Origin: Lepisosteus oculatus
Lineage: Eukaryota; Chordata; Actinopteri; Semionotiformes; Lepisosteidae
Length of the DNA stretch: 64,000 nucleotides
Assembly: GCF_040954835.1 (NCBI RefSeq)
Contig: NC_090711.1
Location: 255,501 to 319,500, forward strand
Direction of reading: 5' to 3'
The notes beneath the pieces are model-generated. The model saw only the letters and a program-made list of their open reading frames with translations, had not been told where the DNA came from and made no database searches. The position numbers and the translations under genes were made by a program. Below, piece by piece: positions 24,021-37,080 of the stretch (positions are counted from its first letter, which is position 1; the number at the start of each line of letters is the position of its first letter).

Positions 24021-27000
24021 GTATAATACTCTCTCCTTGTCAGGAACATGTGACAAGGCTGTAACAGAGCTGCCCAGCAGGTGGGAATGAGGTGGAAGCC
24101 AGCTCCCCTTTTCACTCCTCTTCACACACCAGTGATCACAAACTTCACACAGCACTGAGATTTCAGAGAGTGGCAAGCCTCCTGCCCAGGCCTCTTCATT
24201 CTGATCACAAAAGGGAATATTTGAACGATGGTAAAAGATGCAGATATGCTTACATTGCATGAGTTAAACCACTTGCTGATAATTATAAATAAGCATTACA
24301 GAGGTGAAGAGAAACAAATTTGCCGTTTCAGCAGGGGTTAGAGTGACCTCTGCTGGAAGGGTGTGGCACTGCACCTTGGAGACGCTTGAAAGCTCCAGAA
24401 CGGATCCACTTGTCTGCTCCGGTCACAATGCATAATTATAACAATGACCCCTTGATTATTAGTGCTACCTCTGTAGAAAACAAAGGCTCTGTTTTCTGGA
24501 AGATTAGACTGAAACGTTGACACCTCAAAAGGAGGGGTCTGGAACGGTATCATAATAATTCATTGGTTTGCAGAAGCCCTTGTCCAGACCAGATTTCGAT
24601 ATAGAGTGTGATCTCCCATCAGGCTGAGCGCCCGCAGGTGGTCACAGCCGCTCTGTGTCGCTCATGCTGTCGCTGAGGGGTTCGGCAGGACTTACCATGG
24701 ATCAGCACTGCCGATACCCTGAGAATGCCGCAGTGCTTCTCTTTGGACAGTGGAATCTGCTGGAGACGTTGAGGATAGAAGAATACAGGAATACTAAATA
24801 ACAAGTGTGTACACTTATATTACATTACACTACAGAATCAGTAAATGCATGTCATTAAAGTAACCCATTTGCTCTAAAATCGTCTGACAGCTGTAATGAT
24901 GCAATCATGGCACTAGGGGGAACTGTGTGGGCGGTTTTCCATCACGGCTCTCCAGGCTCAGGATCCACCACACAACTCAGTGATTGACTGCTCAGGTAAC
25001 ATTTTTTCTCTCTCTCTCTGTTTCTAATTTTTTAATAATTTAAAATTTTAGAAACACTAGAATCATTAACATTAGGCATTTTCGAATTTTCAGCACTGTC
25101 AGTTCCTGGGTTTTGCTAAGACGGAAACATAATCGTAGAGGCGCAATTTTATCCTGAAACATGACAGAAGGTGTGAGAGTTACTCACTGTAGGTGCATGA
25201 GATTAAATCCTCACTCTGTAAGTATCCCCAGCTCTCCTTCGATTTGCATCACTGTAGATCTGGAAAAATGTGACTTACTTGTACATAACAGAGGCTTTGC
25301 ACAGCCCTTGTCAGAACTAAAACACAGGTGCTGCCCAGTCGCTCAGGAATGATGACAGCAGGAACTGCCTCTCTCTACCTGCTCTGCTCTGTGGACCCTG
25401 CAGCCACTGGCTGTGTTTGTGTTGCCCAGCTGTTGGCAGGGGCTCTGGTTCAGCAATGCTGTGTGTTGTGGGATGATGGGAAAAGCTTTCGGGTGGATGA
25501 GGCACTGGAGCTGTTGCCAAAGCAGGGAATGTGGGAAGCTCGAGCAATCTTCGGGCTCAGGAGGAGGCAGAGCTGCAAGGCCGAGACGTGGAAGTCTGTG
25601 TAAAAATAAACCCCACTGGGTTTTCTGTACTGCTCACATTCATTGGACAATAAGAGCATTTTGCTCATGGCAGAGGTTTATTTGAAACATTTATATATTT
25701 AAGAAAAAAAACACTGAGGGGAAGGAGTACTGTTACACGTCTGTGAACACCATGGATTTTGTTCGGCATGCTGCACTGATAGGAGACAGTGCGGCAGTGT
25801 GCTTGCTTCAGTGGGATGTGTATTTTCCTTGTAGCCTCTGAAAAGCACATGTCTATGGAATGAATCACAGCACCAGCTCCTCCCCTCAGCCTCATCTCGG
25901 GCTCGGGGGCAGTGCTGTGCAGCGCTGACATGCCAGGTCTCGAGACCCTGGCCGACATGCCCCCTCGCCCTCCTCTGAAACGGGCAGAGCACAGTGCCCA
26001 GACACACCCGTGAAAGCAGAACCGCGAGCTATCAATGAGCTACTCACTGTTCCCCTGAAGGACAGAGATCTCTCTCGTCTCCTCCCCACGGCCTCATTCA
26101 TCCTTTACTCTTCTCACTGCTCCATTTTCATAAAGTAAAAGCCTCACAGCATGCACGGACAAGGTTCATGTCAAACCAGTGCTGCAGTCAGCACAGAAGA
26201 GCAAATTAAGATTGTTTAGAGAAATTCTTTGTATTTTTATAGTCTTTTAATGATAGGTTTCTCAACACAATGTGCAATTGAGTTCTCTCACATATAAACA
26301 TCAGAGTAGGGAGGGGACATTTGAACTATTTCTTAATATTTGGTAGCATTAAAAACAAGGATGCAAAAAATCAGTATCTGCACTGTTTCTGAAACACCTT
26401 CAGTGCGATTTTATAACCCTTTTCCCTTTCAGGAACTGCTGGAGAAGATGTCAAACGCACAATTAAAGAGCAAACTGGCTCTGACACACAGCAGCCAATC
26501 AGAGGAAGACACAGGAGCCACAGGGAAAGCGGTCAGCGGCCGAGGGTCAGGACCATCACTACTGGATCTGTTTCTGAACCCAAATGAAAGAGAAAGAGCA
26601 GGTCACAGCTTGGAACTGCAATGGAGGAGGAAGTCAAGAGCCTCTTTCATTCTGAGTAAAAATAATATCATTGGAAATCTGCTTTCAAAGGCAGGAGTAA
26701 AAGATCTTTATTAGTCATTAACTCAATGTGTATGATGTCATCAATCCTAAAAAGCTGTCTTGTCTGTTGTATTTTCCAAAAACTTTGCTGATGAGAACAG
26801 ACAACATTAGGTGCACATGCACTAATCCTACAGCCAATGGGCCATTTTCAAGCAGTGAAAACATCCTGTATATAATTCATAATGGAATAACTATGTAATG
26901 TGGTGTTTTCTGACTGTAGGATCACAGTATGCATACTTCAGGGGTCAACATACCAGAAAATGCCCTTTTACTCTTTCTTCTTTACAACCCTGTGGCTTTG

Positions 27001-27530
27001 GGAAAGCTCTCATTAGCTGCTCCTTCTTATCCATCTTTTCTCCAGGAACATACCAGGGATATTTCTCACCCTGTACCTCCTGGCTACATCTGTGGGTGGC
27101 AGAGAGAGAGAAGCAGAGAAACACACAGCTGCTTCATTTCAGCTCTGGGCGCGGAGCTCAGACCATCAGACAACCTCAGCTGGCAAACGAGTACACACAA
27201 AGGGAAGAGACCTGTCAGCACTTCCAAAGTTCACATGAACCTTATTAGAATGTATTAGCCACTCAGCAGTGCCTGTGACAGAACATGGGCTTTAGTGAAG
27301 GGCTGGAGGGTTTGTTCCCTATTGGGGTGGTTTTAATTAACACCAGTGCAGATGCAGATAAACACAAGGGAAGCTTCAGAACTCAATGACTTCCCACGAC
27401 ACAACTCTCTTTTCGTTGTTCTGTAATTCAGCTAACTAAGGTTACAGCGAATGTCTTTCTTAATGACTGGATACTGCCACCAGAGCTGTTATATGACTGA
27501 CTGCTCAGCCAGTAACAAAGAAAAATGTGC

Positions 27531-27674
27531 CTACATTTTACACCTGAAGAAGGCTCCACAGCCAAAACGTTGTGTTTTCTTTCTTCTTTTTTCAGCATGG
27601 AATAAACCTATTACTTGTTCCTTTGCAGCCTATGTATGCTGACGCAGCTACCCACCTGAACTACATTTTACACC
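27531..27674 (+). mobile_element. 116-bp retro-insertion flanked by 14-bp target duplication
   Basis: CTACATTTTACACC occurs at 27531-27544 and again at 27661-27674, bracketing a 116-bp insert (27545-27660). The insert runs from TGAAGAAGGCTCCACAGCC through CATGGAATAAACCTATTAC to CAGCTACCCACCTGAA. A long target duplication with a short insert suggests a 5'-truncated non-LTR or Penelope-like element. The AAGAAGGCTC...AACGTTG segment looks like a repeated fish motif, but the family is not assigned. Confidence 0.75.
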
Positions 27675-29579
27675 AGCCTGCCGCAGTGTTTAAGATATCT
27701 GTAATACAGCACATGCAAAATTAAAAAATGTATTCATTACCACAAGTAAATGTGAAGCACGATTTCTGCTTATTTACGTATTTGCCATACAAAACATGAC
27801 AATTATTTACACATAAATACTGTACCACAGTGAATTTTTCAGAAGCAAGACCATCCCCTGCTGCATGGCGGAAATTGTGTAACCGACCACCATCAGTCAA
27901 AATCATGTGATTCAGTGATTCTGGAGGGATTCCCGAGACAGTCAGCTGAGGCTTTCAATTATCAGTGTCCTTTCCCACTGGAGGTACAGTGTACCTCACA
28001 GCGTAATGATGTGATTGAGGCTGAAAGCATGAAGTGTAAGAGATTCCCATTCTACAGTAGCCCAGAGGTCTGGAGACTCATTTGTATCCTTTTAAATTCC
28101 GCAGGGAATGTAGCTTTCTTAAGAATACAACCTGCATTCCTGGAGATGCAATCAATCTTGCTTTTATTTTGCAGCAGTGTACTTGTGGAGCATCAGTATA
28201 TAATTAATTATGTAGGGAATGTGTCCTGTTGGTCTGGATGTTCCAGGATAGGATTCTTTTGTTTCCCCTTTCTTAAACAGATGAGGCAGCATCAAAGCCA
28301 TCGGTGGATCAAATTAAGTTTCGGTTGAGAAGTCTGGCAAAAAACAGACCTTATCATGGAAGAGGCAATTGGGCGTTTAATTTAGGGGGTAGATACATCC
28401 CGTTCATTGTTAAACCTTGGCTTGAGGGTTATAAAACAGTATTCTGGCTGTAATAGGCTGTTCCATTCCACTCTTTCCTGATGGGCTTTGTTCAAGCGTT
28501 CAGTGAAAACGTTTCCTCTTCATTCCCAATTAGATTTGAAAGAAGATCTGGAAAATTTTCCTTCTGTAAAACGCACATCACAAATGTCAGTACAACATTT
28601 TGGAACTTATAAGTTTCAACATGGAACTTATTTTAGTTAATGAAGTAAGAGTGTAGTATATGTATCTACAATCATATTTAATGAATGGGTAAATATGTTG
28701 AATGTATACTGTATATTTCTGCAATAAACAGGCTTAGTAGACAGTAAGATGTGAGAGGATAATATACAAGTTTCGGGAAATTAGTTTTGCTAATATGACA
28801 CTAAACTTTTGTCCCATTGTAGCTCATATTTCAGTCTTCCTTACAAACATGTATATACTGTATATAATGGTTTAAGCACCTTTAACAATGTGGGAAAATT
28901 TTTCTAACATGTCCAGCCAATTTTTCAATTTTAAAAACATTTTTCTGCAATAATTTTTTTTCTCAGAAGCAGTCTGTGACTGAGGGTCTGGATAACACCA
29001 TTATGACAAATTCTAATATACTGTGTGTGTTTCATGGAATCAGTGTAGCACAACTTATCAGTGGAGTGATGATGTGTGGGGATCGAGAAGTGAAATAGCA
29101 GGCAGTGTGCTGTGTTTTGGAAATAACTTCACAAACGTTATTGGACCAGTATGGCTGAGAATTGTAGCAATACTGATGTCTTGCTTGTGGTATGCAAAGA
29201 CACTGTTCAAAAGAATGATCAAACTTGAAATTTACAGTTAACATTTTGACCATTTAAATCAGGAGATACTGTATCTTGATTAGAACACAAGATATCAAGG
29301 TATCAAGAATTAAAAAAATAATAATATCACAGTAAACAAAGGATAGACATCAGATTTGAAACCATTTAAAAACACAGTTTACTGAATAAACATGCTGAAA
29401 CTGCCCTCTCAATGGCTGTTAGTATGTCCACTCCATTCTGTAATTGCTTTGTATATATTAAAATCATTAAAATAATGTAAAGTTATAGCTTATCTGCAGC
29501 CAGCGGGGGAAATACTTCAGTGTGATACAGACGAACAAATTCTCCATCAGATAACAACTCTTAAAATACCTGAACTGGA

Positions 29580-29990
29580 CTGTGGAAGGTGCAGCCGTGG
29601 AGAGCCGTGCTCTGCTCCAGAGCGGAAAGGACTCCTGGCCCCCCGGACACGAGGGGGCGCGGGGATCCCTCTCTGCTGCACGGTGAGAGGGGGGGCGCTC
29701 TGCTGATCTTGGCTGCCTGTCAAAACCCCGGGTGCAGATTCATTTTCACCGAAGTTTCCCTAGCATAAAACTTCCTTTTATCGCTGCACGGCTGAATCCC
29801 GATCAGTCAGCGAAAGCGAGCCTTCCCTCAGCTGCGACCCAGCGGGGAGCGTGCGCCCGCCCCACCAACAGGCGAGCAGAGCCGCCGTCTCCGCATCTGG
29901 CATCCGAGCCAGAAGCAACGATGGGCCGCGCGTCCCCACCTCGGTGGTTTTCCTTTGTTTGGAAAAGGAATGTTTGTCTTTCCTGAGGCT
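29580..29990. promoter_or_regulatory. Orphan CpG island
   Basis: GC- and CpG-rich block in an AT-rich intergenic region with many CG steps (for example GAGGGGGCGCGGGG near 29651 and GTGCGCCCGCCCC near 29849). No recognised gene starts here. It could be a promoter of an unrecognised transcript or a distal element. The short ORFs across it resemble nothing I know. Confidence 0.45.
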
Positions 29991-32900
29991 TTAGGGCCGA
30001 GATGTACTTTTTTTAAACAAATAAATATCTGAGCATTGAGGTATGAGGTGCACGAGTATGCCTCGTTCATTGAGAGAGGGGTTTTTGATGTTCGTTCTAA
30101 AAAATACTTTTTTTCTATTTTATTTACTGCCAGCATCTTGGCTTTAAAGGACTAATGCAGTTCTGATACAAATTTGGATGCAAGCGTTTTTAAAATTGGT
30201 TTTCTCTGCTGGGGGCAACATGAAGAATTTACTTACAAAACCTGAGAGTCAGCACAAAACACAATTTAATTGTAATGTAATATCACGTTTTTAAATGTTT
30301 TGAGCCTATAAAATGCATTTATCTATTCACTCCAATACAAGAGCTTCCAAGGCCAGGCGACAGAGTACAGAGAATTTATCACAAAGTTTCAATCTGAGTT
30401 CAGTAATATACTCATTGCATTAACACATACAAATATAAATATGTACCCCATTGTTTTAAATAATTCTACTGTACATGAGTATTGCATTGTAGTTCTCATA
30501 TAAGTGCACATCATCAAATATATAGAAACTGCCTCGGTGTGATTGAGAATATTTTACATAGATAAGGATCAGTAATATCTAAATAATGCATTTAGCTACC
30601 AAATTACAAGCTTATATCCATTACAGCCACAAAAGTCACATTGTGGTTTACATGATTCCCACTGATGAATAATGATGATCCTTGATTATCCTTCAAACAC
30701 TTCATATCATTCAGTCTGAAAGACTATTAAAATACTACAAACCAATGTATCAGCTGCTACTCAGAATGACTGGGCAGGATTCCTTGAGGTTAAGTATTCT
30801 GAGAAACGGGCAATAAAACATATTTAGAAATAGGCCAGAAAAACAAATTGAAAAGGCAAAAGCCAGATTCTCCTTCCACCCTGCTCTTGCGCTGAGGCGT
30901 GGGCCCAGAGTGGTGGACAGAGCCTGTGCGGCCGGGAGGAGCACAGTCAGGCAGTGTGAGGGGCGCAGGCCTGTGGGCTTCTCAGCAGTCTCAGCCCACC
31001 CACCACAGCCCCGCGATGAATAGGACACTTCAGCCCTTCACGAACAAGGAGGAGGGCAAAATTGAAAGAATCAGTAAAATATTAGGATGTTTGAGGATAA
31101 CTGAAGAAAACCACAACCTGGCTCCTTAGTACTTCAATGTGGTAAGAAAACAGACTGAGAAGCCTGACCCCAACACTTAGTTTCCAAGGTTTTTTTTAAA
31201 AAATATGTGCACACACTGTTTTGTATTTGGAACTTCTGGTCAAGGGGCATGAATGTAGACATAACTCCAAGGCTGTAGAACTGTAGGTACCTTGTGCATT
31301 TCCCTTACTAGGCTGTGTCTGTTGGGGCCTTGTTCCATTAGATTAGCTTCTACTGAAAGGGGTCCCTGACTCTTTGCGAATGGAGATTGGTGTTGTTCTC
31401 CTAACTGACTGCACACTCCCACTGTGTAAGAAGAATGTCCATGTGAAACTGAAACACTGATCTTTACCATTGTCTGTGAGCACAAGGCAGCCAGTGGCCT
31501 CCCAATCTGCCTGCTCTGATTCTGCACCACATAGGAGACAAGCCTTCACTCTTCCTCACTACACTGAATGCATTGTTGGCTTATTGACGCTTCTTCCCTG
31601 ATGAAAACACATTTCTTCAGCCTGTCCCACTTTCTGAGCCACTTCAGCTGTCTTTCAGTCATGGCTGTGCTTCACACTGCTGGGTTCAATGGCCACTCCA
31701 TAAGCTGACGCAGGCCGTGGTACAGCTTCTTCATCCAAAGTTGTTGAAAAATTGATTTAAAACAAGAGAGAAAACATGAAAATAACTGTTTTATGCCATG
31801 CAATCCATTTTTGTTTTTGACTAACAAAACAGTACCAAAATCATCATCCTTTTTAAGCCAGAATTTCAATTGTCTGGGACGTTTTTTGAAAGACAAACAC
31901 CTGCCAGGAAACTGAGAGCTAAAGAGAATGAATTTAAATTTTGAAAAGGTCGCCGTGTTCTTATATTTGTGTAAATATCTATTTCCTTCTTGTGGTGTCC
32001 ACCAAGCAGGATCAACTCTGTTGTATTTTCATGGATGTATCTGGTTCGGGGTAGTAGGTTTCATTCTCTTTCACATCATTTTAGAAGGCAGTTTTACCAT
32101 GTGTCTGTTTTGTTTAAGAATGTCTTTACCATGTCTCCGTGTATGTCATGTGTATGTCATTCAGACACTATTGGGACCTGTTTGTAATATTGGGACTATT
32201 GGGACCTGTTCGTAACCGAAAGACTCCACACTTGCCATAAATATTTGTAAATAGACAAACTGTGAGTTATAAGTATTTTTTTAGTTTTTGTAAATAAATA
32301 GATGCGTGTATCCTCGAAGAAGGAAAGTCATCATGTCAACATTCCATTCCCTGACTATTTAGCTGTTTTTTATTTAAGTTTGATAAACTTTTGCTTTTTT
32401 GACAAACTGGTGACATGATTTCTCATTCAAATTTTACTTAAGTAATTTCATTTATTTGCAATACACTGGCCCTCGTTTTTTTGACAATATGAGTTTGTTG
32501 ATTTAGAAGGGAAAACATCCCTTTGATTCAGTACAACCAGTCACCTGCTACAACAATGGCAAAAAATTAAGTGTTTATGTTGCAATTCAGTAGGGTGCAT
32601 AAAAGCTGCTTTGTAATATATGACATTATGCCCTTGGCAAATACAAATCTATTTGTATTTTAACAGACAAATCCCTGATAATGTGCGTGCATGCACTAAT
32701 GGTAGTGTGCATCCTGTAATATTTCACTCTGTTTTGTCATGAAAAGTGGAAGACATTAATTACAAGTACATGTGAACATCACATACAGTATGTTTAAAAT
32801 TATAAATGCAATGCAATGATGTAAATTTAAAAATGTCACACAGACAAAGCCCCAGAGTGCTCAGAGAACAGCAAGGCTGAGCTTGAGCTTGTATTCACAG

Positions 32901-33370
32901 ACAAGTACTTGTTTCTCTACCCTTCATACAGGAGCCTCCCTGTAGGCCCTCCACTCAGAGCTGGTGGTCTGGGCAATGTGAGAGAGCGGAGGGGTGGGAG
33001 CTGATGCTCTGTGTTGAAACTGAGAGGGGTTTAACTGTAAGGAAAGAGTTCTCTTCAGCTCACATGGTGCAGAGCTCACCAGGATTGGAGCAGAACGGCT
33101 GTGCAAGGAGATTTTTCCAAGCATAGGAACACATGAGCTGCACTGTACATGACTGAGCTATGAAGCACAACCTGACACTGTGCACTGTGCTGCTGCTACT
33201 CCAGTGTGCTGCTACTGCTGATCATTACATTTCATCTTCTGTAACATATCAGCAATTTTTATGTCTGCTGTTTCGGGAGCAATGAAACATTATGTTTTTT
33301 CCTCTGGCAGGATATATCATGCTTACTTTACAAATTGACTGTGTTTTGTTATCCACGAGCCACAAAATGT

Positions 33371-33396
33371 GAAATAAAATAAAATAAAATAATAAT
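33371..33396. repeat. (AAAAT)n short tandem repeat
   Basis: About five AAAAT-type units, ending AATAATAAT. Intergenic. Confidence 0.8.
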
Positions 33397-35169
33397 GCAC
33401 ACACTCTGTTCTACACAGCACTGGTGGAAAGCAGAGATTTCCTGGTATGACTCATGTTTGTGACATTTCATAATTGTGTCACCAGTGATCTAACAGGGGT
33501 GTGGGGTGCAGCCCCCTTCTCACCCTGCTGTGGGTGAGCCTCTCCTGAATGTAGAGAGGGGAGGAGTGAGGGAGCTCCAGAGGCTTCCCTGTGTTTGTGC
33601 AGATCTCTCTCTGATCTGACAGGGACGGGGGAGGGGTGTGAGTTCTCCGTAGCGCAGCAGGAGGATGTGAAGGTCATTTCCTTTGCTCCATCCCAGCATA
33701 GACCACAGACTGGGACACCTCTTCAGGTACAGTCCTGGATGTTCTTTTGTTAGAACATGACTGAGGTTTCATTTTAGTTTCCATATGACTGTTTGGATTC
33801 TAGTAGATTGTTGGATCACATCTAGCCATTTTACGAAGAGAAACTGCACCTTAATTGTTTAACAATATGAGATCTGTTTCAAATATCAGTTATGGAACTT
33901 GAAAGCAGTCACATGCTCTCAGTCTTGCTTCGTGCTTCAGGACTGGGTCCTGGCTGTTCTACGACTCTCATCCGGGCTAGTGTCTTCCTGATGATAGATG
34001 GATGGAAAATTGTTCATTTTCTTTTTATAAGAGACATTTGCCTACTCTCTTCTCCAACAATAATACATTCATCACATAAGAGAAAAAATGAATCTTCTGC
34101 GGTTCAGTCTCGAGCTGAAACTGTCCTTTCCAGGGACCACAGAACTGTGGGCAGCCTCAGGTCTCTCTCCCTTCAATTTATTATGAGTCACTGCCTTTTA
34201 TTTCTAAATGCACCAGTCGCAATTCAGATGAGTTTTCTTTAATTAATTTTAATAATTTTCTAAAATTAATAAAGGAGTGGTGTTTAAAACCTCCTTTTAT
34301 CCAAAAATTTAATAAAAACATGATGGGTACAAACTTTCAAAATGCAGTTTATCTGCCTAGGGCAAAAAACAAATCTCCATCATTACATGTTACATTTGTT
34401 TTGCACAAACGCTTTCAGAACCCAGTTCTGTTCTGCTGAGCCACCGCAGGATCTTCCAGGTTCAGAATACAATTTCTCACACAGCCTCCTGTGACCTTGT
34501 GCAAAGGCTCCTGCCTGCGTTGACCATAATAATAACACTAAATCTCCAAACCAAATCATACAATGAAGATATTGAGATGCCTAAGGCTCTCTCCTCTTAA
34601 TTTCCTCTTGTAGATACTCCATGTTGTTAGTATCTACAAATAATACAGTTGCATTCTTCATGCAAACCACGAATTTTATACTTACATTCAGTTTCCTTGG
34701 TACATTTTTTCAAAATTCTTCATGTACAAATGAAAGATCTAAAAGGGCTGTAGTGTTTACTTATGTCACAAGGGATTAAAATGTAAACCATAATAGCACA
34801 CAACTCTGTTATGACATCTCTCAATTTTCTGAAAAACCTAGAAAGAGGGGTGAAGGAGCATCCTGTATAGCTGCAGTCTGATTGTTGAGCCAATAAATAT
34901 CAATTATATTTGTGGGGTACAGAGCTTCAATGCATCCTCCTACTGAATAGCCCAACCATGCAATTTATATGAAAACAATAAGAAAGTTGCAACAAAGGAG
35001 ATTAAATTATCTTTCTATTACAATTGTAGTATCTCATTTTTCCCAATCTCTAATCCTTTTATTTTTGAAAGACAACAGTGAATCACATTTCATATCTCTG
35101 TGGTTTTAAAAAGATGATTTTCACTGCATTTGCTGGAGTAATAGTTTTCATATTTCAGTGTTTTTTAGA

Positions 35170-35184
35170 CCCCCCCCCCCCCCC
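35170..35184. repeat. C15 homopolymer
   Basis: Fifteen consecutive C on the plus strand, a possible length-error site in assembly or in DNA replication. Confidence 0.9.
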
Positions 35185-37016
35185 TTCAAATGATTTCAGT
35201 CAAGTCCGTTCAAGCAGATTCTTCAATAAATAAAACTCAGCACCAAGGGCTCACTCTGCGATATACAATCAAAAAAACTTTTGGTTTTGCTTTGGTTTGA
35301 TACGGGGGCGATGAAATGTCAGAACAAAGCGCAGCTGATAGACAAGCCCGTGTGGACAGAGGAGCCTTTATCCTGAGGCTGCGCCTCAGACATGGGGCCT
35401 CAGCACAGAGCTCAGCGCTGAGCTGCTGACACAGCGAGAGAGACCTGGAGGCACAGGCTGTTCTGTGTTGGACCAGCTCTGAAAGAGAGAATGCCTCTTA
35501 TTTATCGAGAAAGTTAATCCACAAAGGTTCAACTTTAGCCCCCTTCTTTAATTGTATTCATTTTTACTTTGTCAGTGGTGCTTCACCAGTTATCACAGAC
35601 CACCTTTGCCACTGGCAAAGTCTGCCATAGCAGCAGCCTTGGCCTACTGCCTGTTTTTCTAACTACCTGGAGCTCTGTGCTGGCAGATGTAGTGCAGAAC
35701 TTCAGTCTTCATAACCAGCAAAATATACAGGTCACTTGCTGACAGGCAATGATTATTTGTGTAAGTTCTATAGTATGCTTCTGTAGAATCAAAGGTTCAG
35801 TAAGATGTGTTGTTTTTTTTAAAAGAAAATACCACCCTTCCACACACAAGCACAGTTTGTGACACTCAATCAAGCCAATCAAGCAGCAGTGCAGCTCATC
35901 TGTGACTCTGCTCCTACCAGCAAGCTCTGCCCATCAGCAGCAGTCCATACCACCCTCCTCATCCCCACTGCCCAGCTGCCCAGGCTGGCAATGCTCCTCT
36001 GACAGCACTGTTATGTTCCTGTTGGAGACGACATGGGAAGTAGCAAGTGATACTGCTGCCTCTGTGAGGCCCCTTCTCTTTAGCATTGATGTTCTAAAAT
36101 GCATTTTCCAGCAGCGTTGTGTTTGATGGGAATGGCAAAGAATGCCTGAGGGTCTTCCCAGCACAGAAACAGGCCTAGAAGGTGCTGACCTTCTAGACTT
36201 TGTGCAAATGTAAAGCTTGTATTGAAAGGATCTCTTCAAGGAATGATTTATTTATTTTTTTTTGTAAGCCAGGTTTGCACCAGTACTAGAAAACACAGAG
36301 TTATCAATGTGGGGGATGGAACACACACAAGAGATGTGCTGCAGAGCAGAGATGTGGGCACTTTCAAACCTGTGTTTGAAATGGTACAACCAGATAATGC
36401 ATTGGAAAATGACAAGTACAACCGGCTTTTCAACTTTTCTTAAGTCCACAATTTTATAAACTACGCATTTTCAGGTTATCCAACTTTTATACACGCTGCA
36501 TGACACCAGTGCTGGGAATATAAATAATTCTGGAAGCATGCTCTGTGCTGTCTTGTGTCTTAGGGATGTGCAGCAGCAGAGTGATGAATATCCATCCTTC
36601 TTCTAAGGCTGATATTCCTCTTAAAACAGCCATGTCATTCCCTCCACACTGGCTCAAGATCAGTGACTCTTTCAGAGGCTTATGACCAGCTGAAAGCATC
36701 TTGTTAATGCCCCTCATCTCTCTGTGGGATAATTGGAGAGATAATATTGTAATGCAAAGAATCCCAAACATTTTAATCCTTTGAACGATGTAAGATACAT
36801 GACACACAGATCCCTCACAATGACGTGCCTCATTAATTCTCCAAAGTGCAGCCTTTCCTGCACAAAAGAGGGGATTTATCTTTCAGTAATCCTGAATGAG
36901 AGAAAAGAACACGTGTTCTGTTTCATTGGCTTATAAACCTGACGTTCCTAAACTGATTCATGCAGTTTAAATTCTGGACAGCCTGATACATATACATACC
37001 TCAGCAAACTAATTGG

Positions 37017-37080
37017 TACTGCAAGTGTCAGAAATACTGCAAGTGTCAGAAATCAAATACTGCAAGTGTCAGAAATCAAA
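37017..37080. repeat. Triplicated 18-23 bp direct repeat
   Basis: TACTGCAAGTGTCAGAAA occurs at 37017, 37035 and 37058; the last two copies also share TCAAA. No gene is nearby. Confidence 0.85.

Noticed and set aside
25328-25603. 91-aa plus-strand ORF with a protein-like C-terminal half
   Set aside because: No acceptor or donor at sensible places, no known family and overlapping ORFs in all frames.
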